In this document: piece by piece, positions 41,025 through 50,361 of the stretch | How positions within the stretch are numbered: position 1 is the stretch's first letter | Layout of the letters: the number at the start of each line of letters is the position of its first letter | Assembly: GCA_002432025.1 (NCBI GenBank) | Contig: DJFE01000015.1 | Span: 29,476 to 93,475 of the forward strand | Direction: 5' to 3' | DNA length: 64,000 nucleotides | Source of the DNA: Candidatus Avelusimicrobium stercoris | GTDB taxonomy: Bacteria > Elusimicrobiota > Elusimicrobia > Elusimicrobiales > Elusimicrobiaceae | Translations under genes and position numbers: made by a program | Notes under the pieces: generated by a model | The model's database searches: none | Told to the model about the DNA's origin: nothing | The model's input: the letters and a program-made list of their open reading frames with translations, nothing else

Positions 41025-41829
41025 AGATTACAACCTCGTATTTGTTTTTTAAAGAGTCTAGCACGTCGTCCGTTTTTTTGTTTTTCAGCACTTCCCGTAT
41101 GCGCGGTTCGGCGTCTTTTTTGGACAGGCGGCGTTCCCCTGTTTTCATTATTATATGAAATCCCTGCGCCGTTTTGAAGAAGCCCTGCGGTTTTCCGGCG
41201 GGCGAGTTGGCCGCAATGACGGCGATATTATCCAGGTATTCCCCCGGCATAAAGGAAAACTGCTTTAACGCGTCGGGCGCAATGCTGTATTGCCGTTCCA
41301 TTTCCTTCCAGCGCGAAGGGGAGGATTTTAAGGTGCGCAAAACTTGGTCGGCGGTTTGGGCGTTATCCACGATAATTTGCTTAATTGTCATTTCGTAGGG
41401 GTACTTTTTAAAGTAATCGTCCACCTCGCCGTCGCTGACGGAAAGGGCGCCATCTTCCTCTAATTTGTGGTACCAAAGGCGTTCTAATGTGTCGGCGGCA
41501 AATTCATTATAAATTTGGTCCAGTTGCGCGCGTTTGTCAGCCAGCAGGGAGCGGTATTCGTCCGAATCTGCTATTCCTGTGGCGCGGGCATCAGCGGCGA
41601 TTAATTTTTCGCGCGTGATGATTTGTACCAGGTTTTGGCGGCCCAGCGGGGTTTTGGCAAACTCCCTGTCCTCGGCGGACAGGAACGGCAGACGGTCGTT
41701 AATGTCCTGCTCGGTAATGGTTTGCTTGCCAATGCGTGCGGCGGGCAGATTTTGCACGGGTGCGGAATCCTTATGACACCCCGCCAGCACGAGCGGCAGT
41801 AAGAGTAAAAACGGATATTTCATATTCAT
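41008..41829 (-). CDS. Lipoprotein parvulin-like foldase
   Basis: A 273-aa lipoprotein (MNMKYPFLLLLPLVLAGC; lipobox LAGC) with a SurA/PrsA-like N-terminal domain (AARIGKQTITEQDINDRLPFLS). A reduced parvulin-type region follows (FSFMPGEYLDNIAVIAANSPAGKPQGFFKTAQGFHIIMKTGERR). Membrane tethering suggests it holds unfolded clients near the bilayer while the soluble paralogue downstream completes folding. Two in-frame ATGs (41829, 41823) are both possible starts. Confidence 0.82.
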   Translation of the reverse strand: MNMKYPFLLLLPLVLAGCHKDSAPVQNLPAARIGKQTITEQDINDRLPFLSAEDREFAKTPLGRQNLVQIITREKLIAADARATGIADSDEYRSLLADKRAQLDQIYNEFAADTLERLWYHKLEEDGALSVSDGEVDDYFKKYPYEMTIKQIIVDNAQTADQVLRTLKSSPSRWKEMERQYSIAPDALKQFSFMPGEYLDNIAVIAANSPAGKPQGFFKTAQGFHIIMKTGERRLSKKDAEPRIREVLKNKKTDDVLDSLKNKYEVVIYEKSE

Positions 41830-41837
41830 ATACTATA

Positions 41838-44800
41838 TCATTTTTCCTGTCGTAAAATGGTTTCAAAAAATGCAAGCGTTTGCTGGGTAAAGAGTAACGG
41901 GTCTTTTCCCCCGGGGGCAATAATGCGCACACCGTCGCCGTTTTTGGATTTTACAAATTCTATGTTCCCCGGGCCAAAGCGGTTAAAGAGTTCCCCCGGA
42001 AAAGCAGGCGGCATTTTAAAACGGTGTGTGAACAGCATTTCCAAGGCGCCGTCCACCCAGTCTATATGATAGATTTCCAACTTGCCCGCACGGTTGGAGA
42101 GCAAAAAGAGTTTGGTTAAGTTTTCCACTTCGGGCGGAACCGGGCCGCACAAGTCCTGCAAGCGGGCCAAAAGCGTTTTGGTTTTGGCTTCGTCCGCGCT
42201 CATCAGTTCCTTATAATATTTTAAGCGTTCTGCGTCGTCCGGCAGATAATCGGGCGGAATATAGGCGGGCAGGGGCAAATTAACCTTGGCTTGCAGGTTG
42301 CGCTCCACGCGCTCGCCCTTTAATTTTTTGACCTCGGCGGCCACTAAATCGCAATACAAACTAAGGCCAACCTCGTTTACATATCCGTGCTGTTTTACGC
42401 CCAATAATTCGCCCGCGCCGCGGATTTCCATATCGCGCAGGGCCAAGCGGAACCCGCTGCCCAGGTCGCTAAATTCCATTAATGCGGCCAAGCGTTGGCG
42501 GGCTTCTTCGGTCGGGTCCTTTTCCTCTTTGGGCTTCCAATATACGGCGGCTAAATCGGTAAAGTTATCCTCTTTTTCGGCAGGTTTTTTAAGCAGCCAA
42601 TCCGGGTGGAACAAATAGCAATAGGCTTTGGTGCTGCCGCGCCCGATACGCCCGCGCAACTGGTACAACTGCGCCAGGCCAAAGTTTTGGGCGTTTTCCA
42701 CAATCAGCGTATTGGCGTTGGTAATGTCTATGCCTGATTCAATAATGGTAGAGGCCAGCAGAATATCGTATTTCCCTTTGTTAAAGTCCCACAAGGTTTG
42801 TTCCAGTTCCTTTTCGTTCATTTGGCCGTGCGCCATACAAATACGCGCCTGCGGAACGAGTTTTTTAAGGAACAGATAGCGTGATTCCATACTTTGCACG
42901 CTGTTATAGACATAGTAAATCTGCCCGCCGCGGGCGAGTTCCTGCGTAATGGCCGCCGCGGCCAAATCGTTATTCCAAGCGGTTACCACGGTTTTAATCG
43001 GCGTGCGGCCCCGGGGCGGCGTATCAATAAGGGAAATGTCGCGCAGGGAAGCGAGCGATTGGTTTAGGGTGCGCGGAATCGGGGTGGCGCTTAACATCAA
43101 GGAGTGAACGCCTGCGCTCATCGCGCGGATTTTTTCCTTTTGTTTTACGCCAAAACGGTGCTCCTCGTCAATAATCACAAGGCCTAATTGTTTAAAGCGG
43201 ATGTCTTTGCTCATCAGGCGGTGCGTACCGATGATAATGTCGCATACGCCGTTTTTTAATTCTTCTATGACGGCTTTTTGCTCCTTGGCGGTTTGGAAGC
43301 GGCAAAGCATACGTACCACTACCGGGAAGCCCGCCAACCGTTTGGAAAAAGTTTTATAATGCTGGTCCGCCAAAATGGTCGTAGGAACCAACACCATTAC
43401 TTGCTTGCCCGATAAAGCCACCTTTAAGGCGGCGCGCATAGCCACTTCGGTTTTTCCAAAGCCCACATCGCCTACTAATACGCGGTCCATTGGTTTGGAA
43501 AGGTCCAAATCGTGCAAGGTTTCGCGGATGGCCTGCTCTTGCCCCGGCGTTAAAACATAGGGAAACGAGTCGGCAAATTCCTGTTCAATACGTGCGTCGC
43601 CCGAAATTTCGGGCGCTGGGGTGGCTTGCCGCAGGGCTTCCAGTTTCAAAATTTCCTTGGCGGCCTTTTGCGCTTCTTCTTTTACGCGGCTTTTTACGTC
43701 CTTCCACGTTGCCCCGCCTAATACGGACAGCGTCGGCCGTTTGCCCCCGGCGCCAATGTATTTTTGCACCTTTTTAAAGTCGTACATCGGCACATACAGG
43801 CGGCTTCCGCGGCGGTATTCAATAATCAGGCAGTCGGTGGGGTTTTCCTCTTTATCCATTACTTCCAACCCCAAGTACCGCCCGATGCCGTGCTCTTGGT
43901 GGACGACGTAATCGCCCGCCTGTAACTCTTTAAAGCGCACGCGTTTGGCACCCTCAATATCAAAATGTTTAATTACCCGCGCGGCGTTATAGCGGCGGTT
44001 TAAAATTTCGTTGGAGGTGATCAACGCAAAACGCTCCTGCGGACTGCAAAAACCTTGGGTTAAGGGGGAAATTTTAAAGGCGGCCTTTTTTAGATGTTCA
44101 TAATCGGCGGCCAATTCACCCATACGGTCCAATTCGCCGCGGTTTAAACAGCAAATGGTTACCACAATGTTATGGGCCTGCAAGCCGGCTACTTCTTTAT
44201 CTAGTAGGTCCATATTGGCGTTAAAGGACACATTGGCTTTTAGGCCAAAATTCACGCCGTCCGCCGACGGAAGCAGGGTTGTAACCGCGCAGTTGGGATA
44301 GGCCGACAGGTCAAACTCTTTATCCGGCTCGTCAAAAATAAACGAAAATCCGGGTAAGTAGTCGGCCAAGGTTGCGGGAGTGTCTTTAAATTTTAAGGGG
44401 ATAATATCGGCTTGTTCCACGTGCTCCTTGGTGTTTTGCGTGTCTAAGTCGTAGGCGCTAATCATTTCCACGCGGTTGCCCGCAAAATACAGGCGCAAGG
44501 GTTCGGGACGGTTTAAACAAAAAATATCTACTACGCTGCCGCGCGCGGCGTATTGGCCGGGGGCTTCGGCGTATTCCTCCCGCCCGTAGCCGGAATTTTC
44601 CAAGCGGTCCAATAATTCCTGGCGGCGCAGGGTGTCGCCCCGGCGGACAGTAAACAGACGGTTTTTAAAGTCCTGTGGGGTTGGAAGCGGGGTAGAAAGA
44701 GATTCGTAATTGGTGCTTAACAGCCGCGGGCCGCCTGCGGGAGAAATCAGCGCAAAGAGCGCGTTCATCCGCCCGGTATCGGTTTCCGGCAAGGTGAGCG

Positions 44801-44978
44801 TTTCGGCTCCGCGCGGGGCAAATTCCTTGGCGGCGTTGTCAAAATCGTCCGTATCGTGCGCGGTAATAAATACCGCGCTTTTGTTATGGTTTAGATATGT
44901 TTGGCACGCAAAATACGCCTTGGCGGCCCCATTTGGCAGGCCGTAGTAACGGGTGAAGGATTTAGTTGCGTGGCTCAT
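41838..44978 (-). CDS. mfd: Transcription-repair coupling factor Mfd
   Basis: Mfd (1046 aa) removes RNA polymerase stalled at DNA lesions and recruits UvrA. The order is standard: UvrB-like N-terminal part, an RNA-polymerase-interacting domain (QAGDYVVHQEHGIGRYLGLEV), then a RecG-like translocase. The translocase has Walker A GDVGFGKTEVAMRAALK, DEEHRFGVKQKE, the SATPIPRTL motif and the GRIGRGSTKAYCYLF motif VI, and a C-terminal TRCF domain follows. It is about 100 residues shorter than the E. coli protein, mostly in the N-terminal region. It lies 8 bp upstream of the lipoprotein foldase gene and downstream of the PBP1A gene. Confidence 0.96.
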   Translation of the reverse strand: MSHATKSFTRYYGLPNGAAKAYFACQTYLNHNKSAVFITAHDTDDFDNAAKEFAPRGAETLTLPETDTGRMNALFALISPAGGPRLLSTNYESLSTPLPTPQDFKNRLFTVRRGDTLRRQELLDRLENSGYGREEYAEAPGQYAARGSVVDIFCLNRPEPLRLYFAGNRVEMISAYDLDTQNTKEHVEQADIIPLKFKDTPATLADYLPGFSFIFDEPDKEFDLSAYPNCAVTTLLPSADGVNFGLKANVSFNANMDLLDKEVAGLQAHNIVVTICCLNRGELDRMGELAADYEHLKKAAFKISPLTQGFCSPQERFALITSNEILNRRYNAARVIKHFDIEGAKRVRFKELQAGDYVVHQEHGIGRYLGLEVMDKEENPTDCLIIEYRRGSRLYVPMYDFKKVQKYIGAGGKRPTLSVLGGATWKDVKSRVKEEAQKAAKEILKLEALRQATPAPEISGDARIEQEFADSFPYVLTPGQEQAIRETLHDLDLSKPMDRVLVGDVGFGKTEVAMRAALKVALSGKQVMVLVPTTILADQHYKTFSKRLAGFPVVVRMLCRFQTAKEQKAVIEELKNGVCDIIIGTHRLMSKDIRFKQLGLVIIDEEHRFGVKQKEKIRAMSAGVHSLMLSATPIPRTLNQSLASLRDISLIDTPPRGRTPIKTVVTAWNNDLAAAAITQELARGGQIYYVYNSVQSMESRYLFLKKLVPQARICMAHGQMNEKELEQTLWDFNKGKYDILLASTIIESGIDITNANTLIVENAQNFGLAQLYQLRGRIGRGSTKAYCYLFHPDWLLKKPAEKEDNFTDLAAVYWKPKEEKDPTEEARQRLAALMEFSDLGSGFRLALRDMEIRGAGELLGVKQHGYVNEVGLSLYCDLVAAEVKKLKGERVERNLQAKVNLPLPAYIPPDYLPDDAERLKYYKELMSADEAKTKTLLARLQDLCGPVPPEVENLTKLFLLSNRAGKLEIYHIDWVDGALEMLFTHRFKMPPAFPGELFNRFGPGNIEFVKSKNGDGVRIIAPGGKDPLLFTQQTLAFFETILRQEK

Positions 44979-44996
44979 AAATACTGCCTTAAACGG

Positions 44997-47132
44997 CTAG
45001 AAACTTTGCGGTTCGGTGCCGGATATAAAGGCTTCCAAAAATTTGTTCCGCTCGCTGGGCATAGCCAGTTTGCCGGTAATGGGGTTTACATATGCAAAGG
45101 AAATTCCTTCCGGCACGGCAAAATCGTCGTTGGGTTCGTCCTTTAAAATTTCCTGCATAATTTCGGTCCACCAGCGGGCCGTGGTGCTGCCTGTAAAACG
45201 CGCTCCGTTTTCGTGAGAAGTGTCGTCGTCGTATCCCATCCAAGCGGCGGCGGCGGTGTGCGGAGTCATCCCCACGAACCACATATCGCGGTGGCTCTGC
45301 GTGGTGCCCGTTTTACCCGCAATGTTGCGGCCCAAGCGCGATACATACGCCCCGCTCCCGCGCTGGACGACGCCTTTCATCATATTGATAAGCAGGTACG
45401 AATTTTGCGGAGAGAAGGCGGCTTCCTCTATGGGAACGTGCTGTTCCAAAATGCGGCCGTTGGCGTCCTCCACGCGTTCAATATAGTAGTTGTCGGTGTG
45501 GATACCGCCGTTGGCAAAAGTGGTTAAAGCGGCCAAATGTTCATCCATTGCAAGCACGCTTACGCCCAAGGCCAAGGCCGGAACGCGCGGTAAGGGGGCT
45601 GTAATGCCCGCCTTTCTCGCTACGCGGATTACTTCGCCCACGCCGATAGCGTCAATCAAATTGACGGCTACGAGGTTTTTGGATTTTTCCAATGCCTTGC
45701 GCAAGGTAATCCACCCCTCGTTGCGCTCCCCATAGTTTTTGGGAACCCATACGTTAAAATCCTTGCTGGCAATAAAGGATTGCTTGGCTAAATCCAAGGA
45801 ATACAAATCGGAGTTTTCGTTAAAGGTGCGCCAGTTTCGCCCGTCGTAATAGAACATTGTGGGCAAGTCCTTTACCAAGGTGGCGGGCGTATAACCCTTT
45901 TGCAGGGCGGCCATCCACACATACGGTTTAAAGGAGGAGCCCGGCTGGCGTTTGGCCTGCGTAGCGCGGTTGAATTTGCTTTCGTCAAAGCCGCGTCCGC
46001 CAATCATCACGCGTACCGCACCGGTTTTAACGTCGCGCACCATAAAGGCGCCTTGCAGGCGGGGATAGTTTTCCTTGGGCGTTTGGGTATCGGCCTCTTC
46101 CTCGGAGTTTGCGGTGTCGGCTTCGGCGTCGTTGGGGTCAATTTCAATGCCTAACCCTTTGGCTACCTGTTCGTCGTACTCTTGGAGTTTTTTGTTCATT
46201 ATTTGCTCGGCCAAGGCCTGCTCTTTAATGTCAATGGTGGTGTAAATATTTAAGCCCGCTTTCCACAATACGTCCATACCGTATTTGGGTTCCAAAATGC
46301 GGCGGATGTGCTCAATAAAATATTGGCCGGGCTGGGCTTCTTCCTGCGGTTGTTTTTCGGGCAGAGGCTCTTTTTTGGCTTTTTCCAACTCTTCCTGAGA
46401 AATATAATTTTGCTGCTGCATTACGTCCAACACCAAATTGCGGCGCTGGCGGGCCAGGTCCGGGTTGGCAAAGGGGTTATAGCGCCCCGGGGCGGGAATT
46501 AAACCCACGATGAGGGCGGCCTCCCCTGTGGTAAGTTCGGAAAGTTCTTTATTAAAATATTTTTTGGCGGCGGCCTTTACCCCGTAGGAACCGCTGCCTA
46601 AATAAATTTCGTTTAAATATAACTGCAAAATTTCCCGCTTGCTGAACTTGTGTTCAATTTGAATAGCCAAAATAACTTCGCGGATTTTGCGGATGAGTTT
46701 CTTTTCCTGCGTTAAAAACACCCCGCGCGAAAGTTGCTGGGTAAGCGTAGAAGCCCCCTGTTTGGCGCGGCCGGCAACAAGGTCATACAACCCCGCGCGG
46801 AAGATGCCGCGGATTGAAATGCCGGGGTGGGAAAAGAACTCCCGGTCCTCCATAGCCACAACGGCGTTTTGCAGGTCCACCGGGATATCTTCCAGCGGCA
46901 CCATACTGCGTTTTTCAATGGAAAATTCGTGAATTAAATTGTTATTGCGGTCAAAAACCTTGGTGGTAACGGCCGGAGTGTATTCCTCCATTTCGTACAC
47001 GGGCGGCAGGCCGGAAAAGATGTAGCGCATAAATACCGCACAAACAATAATAAACACAAATAGCCCCGCTAACGCGGAGAAAAGAAATAATTTAGAAAAA
47101 ATCAATTTTTTTAAGCGTTTAGACATATACAA
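44997..47132 (-). CDS. Class A penicillin-binding protein (PBP1A family)
   Basis: A 711-aa bifunctional peptidoglycan synthase. An N-terminal transmembrane helix (about 12-38) is followed by a GT51 glycosyltransferase with catalytic E95 in VAMEDREFFSHPG and the GASTLTQQLSRGVF motif. The transpeptidase has S399-x-x-K402 (GSSFKPYVW), SKN (KSKNLVAVN) and KTG (AGKTGTTQSHRDMWFVG). An acidic insertion lies near residues 330-355. It polymerises and crosslinks peptidoglycan at the inner membrane. Divergent from the histidine kinase gene. Confidence 0.95.
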   Translation of the reverse strand: MYMSKRLKKLIFSKLFLFSALAGLFVFIIVCAVFMRYIFSGLPPVYEMEEYTPAVTTKVFDRNNNLIHEFSIEKRSMVPLEDIPVDLQNAVVAMEDREFFSHPGISIRGIFRAGLYDLVAGRAKQGASTLTQQLSRGVFLTQEKKLIRKIREVILAIQIEHKFSKREILQLYLNEIYLGSGSYGVKAAAKKYFNKELSELTTGEAALIVGLIPAPGRYNPFANPDLARQRRNLVLDVMQQQNYISQEELEKAKKEPLPEKQPQEEAQPGQYFIEHIRRILEPKYGMDVLWKAGLNIYTTIDIKEQALAEQIMNKKLQEYDEQVAKGLGIEIDPNDAEADTANSEEEADTQTPKENYPRLQGAFMVRDVKTGAVRVMIGGRGFDESKFNRATQAKRQPGSSFKPYVWMAALQKGYTPATLVKDLPTMFYYDGRNWRTFNENSDLYSLDLAKQSFIASKDFNVWVPKNYGERNEGWITLRKALEKSKNLVAVNLIDAIGVGEVIRVARKAGITAPLPRVPALALGVSVLAMDEHLAALTTFANGGIHTDNYYIERVEDANGRILEQHVPIEEAAFSPQNSYLLINMMKGVVQRGSGAYVSRLGRNIAGKTGTTQSHRDMWFVGMTPHTAAAAWMGYDDDTSHENGARFTGSTTARWWTEIMQEILKDEPNDDFAVPEGISFAYVNPITGKLAMPSERNKFLEAFISGTEPQSF

Positions 47133-47244
47133 AATTATATCAAATCTAAGTGTCTTTCTCCTTATTACGCGCGCAGGAACCCTATTTATAGAAAAATACG
47201 CAAAATATAGTAGAATATCTTATAGAGTGTATTAGAGGCCGTCT

Positions 47245-48375
47245 ATGACAAAGAAAACGATTTCCAAAGAAACACAAAAGCCGTCGCGCTTTTGTTTCCA
47301 ATGTAAGCAACTGGCGGGGCCCGTAACCACGCGGGAGACCGCTTATTGCGCCAAAGATTTGGAAACGATAAAAAAACACGGGGTGGAAGGGTACGACGCC
47401 GTGGTGTTAATTGACGTTAAAACGCGCCAAATTACGGCTATTAGCAATGTGTTGGACTGCTCCACCGAGGATGTACGCGGCGTGCCGCTCCATTTGCAGG
47501 CCTTGGAACAGGCCTTAAAGGGGACTGTTTATCATTATGAGTGGGGATTTGAAAAGGACGGTACGCACTTTTTTTACCAAACGACTTTAATCCCTCTGCG
47601 CGGGGAAAAAGGTACCGTATCTACGGTGCTGGCGCTCACGCGGGATATTACCCACTGGGCCCGGAATTACCACGAACCCAATATGCTTAAAGAAGGGGCC
47701 GCGCCGCGGACCTTTGCGCAGATTTTACTGGCCGAACGGGAAGCCGAAAAAAGAGAGATTTCCAAATCCCTGCACGATGAAATAGGCTCTTCGGCGGTTA
47801 TTTTAACGGCCCTTTTAAGTTTGGTAAAAGCCAGCGTAAAAGAGGGCGATACCAAGCAGGCGTTGACGGAAATAGCCAAATTGGATAAGCAGATTAAAGA
47901 CAGTATTGAGCGGGTAAAAAATATTGTGGTGTCGCTCCGTCCGCCAAGTTTGGAAAACGACGGCGCCTTGGGCGGCTCGGTGCGGGAACTGTTGGATAAC
48001 ATCAGCCAAATGCTGCATATCCCGTACAAATTTGATTATAAGTCGGAGGGCGACTCTACCGGAGTGGCCGACAACGTAAAGATTTTGCTCTATCGTATCG
48101 TGCAAGAAGCCTTAACAAACATTGCCAAGTATGCACAGGCCAAAAATATTTATGTACTCTTGGAACGGGACGAATTTACCGCCCATTTGATTGTGCAGGA
48201 CGACGGCGTTGGCTTTAAGCCGATGAAGGGAGGCTCCATCCGCCAAGTGGGTTTGCGCGCAATGAAGGACAGCGTGCAACTTTTGGGCGGGTCTATTTCT
48301 ATTAAAAGCGCACCGGGCAAGGGAACGCGTATTGAAGTGTCGTGCCCGTGCGTGGTTTACGGGGGGAACAAATGA
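47245..48375 (+). CDS. Histidine kinase, NarL/DesK type, with N-terminal Cys motif and PAS-like domain
   Basis: A 376-aa soluble sensor kinase. The N-terminus has a Cys cluster (C17, C20, C35 in FCFQC...AYC), then a PAS-like domain (about 48-140, ending VLALTRDITHW). A HisKA_3 helix carries phospho-acceptor H177 (KSLHDEIGSS), and the HATPase domain has the N-box EALTNIAKYAQA and G-box DDGVGFKP. No transmembrane segment, so it senses a cytoplasmic cue, possibly redox or metal through the Cys residues. Coupled to the response regulator gene by a 4-bp overlap. Confidence 0.92.
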   Translation: MTKKTISKETQKPSRFCFQCKQLAGPVTTRETAYCAKDLETIKKHGVEGYDAVVLIDVKTRQITAISNVLDCSTEDVRGVPLHLQALEQALKGTVYHYEWGFEKDGTHFFYQTTLIPLRGEKGTVSTVLALTRDITHWARNYHEPNMLKEGAAPRTFAQILLAEREAEKREISKSLHDEIGSSAVILTALLSLVKASVKEGDTKQALTEIAKLDKQIKDSIERVKNIVVSLRPPSLENDGALGGSVRELLDNISQMLHIPYKFDYKSEGDSTGVADNVKILLYRIVQEALTNIAKYAQAKNIYVLLERDEFTAHLIVQDDGVGFKPMKGGSIRQVGLRAMKDSVQLLGGSISIKSAPGKGTRIEVSCPCVVYGGNK

Positions 48376-49019
48376 GTATAAAAATTGTATTGGCGGATGA
48401 CCACGCCATTGTACGCCAAGGCGTTCGCGCCGTGCTGGAAAAATTAGGCAAAAATATGGAAGTCGTGGCCGAGATTGCCAACGGGAAGGATTTGGTGGAA
48501 TATGCCGAAAAGACTCCGGCCGATGTGTATGTGGTGGATATTTCTATGCCGCTTTTAAACGGGATAGAGGCCACGGAACGCATTGTAAAGCGCGACCCCG
48601 AAGCCAAGGTGGTTATGCTGAGTATGTATGACGACCGGGTTTCGGTGGAAAAATCGCTCAAAGCCGGGGCGAAGGGTTTTATCGTTAAGGTTTCCACCGC
48701 CGATGAAATTGTAGATGCGATTGAAGAAGTCGCAGCCGGACGCTTTTATTTGTGCAGCAAAGTGTCTAAATACATTGTGCAAGGGTTCTTGGGCAAAACC
48801 TCGGCCCGCAAGCGCGATGCCACGGGGCTGACTCCCAAAGAAAAAGAGGTCCTGCAACTGATTGCCGAAGGTTACAGTAGCAAACAGATTGCCAAAACCT
48901 TTAATCTTTCGTTAAATACAATTCACGTGCACCGCAACAATATTATGAAGAAACTCGGCATCCACAAACAGGCCGAACTGGTGCGCTTTGCCTTGAAGGA
49001 AGGCATTGCCCAATTATAA
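48372..49019 (+). CDS. LuxR/NarL-family response regulator
   Basis: A 215-aa regulator: receiver domain with acidic pocket ADD (residues 8-10), phospho-acceptor D56 (VVDISMP) and K in VKVSTAD. A C-terminal GerE helix-turn-helix follows (LTPKEKEVLQLIAEGYSSKQIAK ... HVHRNNIMKKLGI). Start ATG 48372 overlaps the kinase stop; the upstream extension of the frame is kinase sequence. It is the cognate partner of the kinase. Target genes are unknown. Confidence 0.93.
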   Translation: MSIKIVLADDHAIVRQGVRAVLEKLGKNMEVVAEIANGKDLVEYAEKTPADVYVVDISMPLLNGIEATERIVKRDPEAKVVMLSMYDDRVSVEKSLKAGAKGFIVKVSTADEIVDAIEEVAAGRFYLCSKVSKYIVQGFLGKTSARKRDATGLTPKEKEVLQLIAEGYSSKQIAKTFNLSLNTIHVHRNNIMKKLGIHKQAELVRFALKEGIAQL

Positions 49020-49028
49020 AGGATTATT

Positions 49029-49631
49029 ATGCGTATTATTGCCGGAACTGCCCGCGGGCGCAGAATTTTTTCCGTATCTAAAAATTTGCCCGTAAAACCT
49101 ATTTCGGACCGTATCAAACAGTCCCTTTTTGATATCCTGCGCCCCCGCATTACGGGGGCTATGATGTTGGATTTGTTCGCCGGAACGGGGAACGTGTCTT
49201 TGGAAGCGCTTTCCCGCGGGGCGATGCGTACGGTAATGCTGGACAGAGAGCCCGCCTGTATTAAAAATATCCACCGCAACTTGGAGCATTTGGGCTTTGC
49301 GGACCGCGCCAAGGTGATCCGCGGGGATGTGTTAAAACCGCTTGATTTTCTGTTGGCGTACAGCGATAATGAAGGTTACGATATTATTTTTATGGGCCCG
49401 CCGTACCGCGACATCAACAACAAAATGTTGGCGCTGTCCGAGCCCGCGTTAAAAAACGTGGCCGATGCCAAGTTGCTTGCTAAAAACGGCATTATCGTTT
49501 TGCAAACGCACAAGACCGAAGAGTTTGCCGTGCCGGACACGCTGGAAATTTACCGCGTGGAAAAATACGGCGATACCTTGGTGCATTTCCTGCGCGCCAA
49601 GACGCAAAAGGACGAACCCGCCAATGTATAG
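49029..49631 (+). CDS. rsmD: 16S rRNA (guanine-966-N2)-methyltransferase
   Basis: RsmD (200 aa) methylates G966 of 16S rRNA. Motifs: MRIIAGTARGRRI, RPITDR-like KPISDRIKQSLFDIL, SAM-binding MLDLFAGTGNVSLEALSRGA, and catalytic FMGPPYRD in place of the usual DPPY. The Asp-to-Gly change (GPPY) in the catalytic motif is notable. The stop overlaps the next gene by 8 bp. Confidence 0.92.
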   Translation: MRIIAGTARGRRIFSVSKNLPVKPISDRIKQSLFDILRPRITGAMMLDLFAGTGNVSLEALSRGAMRTVMLDREPACIKNIHRNLEHLGFADRAKVIRGDVLKPLDFLLAYSDNEGYDIIFMGPPYRDINNKMLALSEPALKNVADAKLLAKNGIIVLQTHKTEEFAVPDTLEIYRVEKYGDTLVHFLRAKTQKDEPANV

Positions 49632-50358
49632 CGACGTATATGAATTAAACTATTCCAAAATCAAAACGTATTTGGAATGTCCCGTTTTGTATAAGTACAA
49701 ATACATTGAGGGAAAGCGCGAAGGGCTAGTGCCCGCCTCTTCGTTGGGCGTGTCTATCCACCGTGCGTTGGAAGCGTACCACAAGGAAAGCAACGATCCC
49801 TCGGAATTGTTGTCTTATTACGACGATTGCTGGCTGGGCGCCGGATATTCCAGCGCGGGCGAGCAAATGGAGTGGTATTTAAAGGGCAAAAAAATGTTGG
49901 AAACCTACGCCCAGGCGGAATACGAGCGCAAAACCACCGTGGACAGCACCGAGCGGGAATTTATCTTTCAGGAAGGGCAATGGACCTTGCGCGGCAAGAT
50001 TGACCGCATAGATAAACTGCCCGACGGCTCTTGGGAAGTAATTGACTACAAAACCGGGACGGATGTGGACCTTTCCCTGCCGGTAACCGATTCCCTGCAA
50101 ATGGGCATTTACGCCGTAGGCGCCCAGCGCACTTGGAATATGAAGAAAGGCAAATGCACTTTCTATTTTGTGGCGTTTAACAAACAGATGAGCGCGCCGT
50201 TTGAAGCGTTTGACGAAAAGAAAATTTTGGAGACCTTTATTAACATCGGCAAAAAAATTGAAGTGGCGGATTTTGAGCCTAATTTGGAGCATTGCGCCGC
50301 GTGTCCGTTTAACAACCGCTGTGAATTTTCCACGGTTAAACCTGCCGGGCAACAGTAA
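49624..50358 (+). CDS. Cas4/RecB-like PD-(D/E)XK nuclease with Fe-S cluster motif
   Basis: A 244-aa stand-alone nuclease. Elements: N-terminal Cys C19 in YLECPVLYKYKY, H46 in GVSIHRALE, D127 (GKIDRID), D141-Y-K143 (EVIDYKTG), and C-terminal C224, C227, C233 (CAACPFNNRC). Four Cys in this arrangement hold a [4Fe-4S] cluster in Cas4 and AddB. No cas genes or CRISPR are in the window. Start ATG 49624 overlaps the rsmD stop; the frame further upstream is rsmD sequence. A role in DNA end processing is inferred. Confidence 0.87.
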   Translation: MYSDVYELNYSKIKTYLECPVLYKYKYIEGKREGLVPASSLGVSIHRALEAYHKESNDPSELLSYYDDCWLGAGYSSAGEQMEWYLKGKKMLETYAQAEYERKTTVDSTEREFIFQEGQWTLRGKIDRIDKLPDGSWEVIDYKTGTDVDLSLPVTDSLQMGIYAVGAQRTWNMKKGKCTFYFVAFNKQMSAPFEAFDEKKILETFINIGKKIEVADFEPNLEHCAACPFNNRCEFSTVKPAGQQ

Positions 50359-50361
50359 TTT

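Noticed and set aside
49624..50358. A CRISPR-Cas locus suggested by the Cas4-like protein
   Set aside because: No regularly spaced repeats and no other cas gene were seen anywhere in the window.
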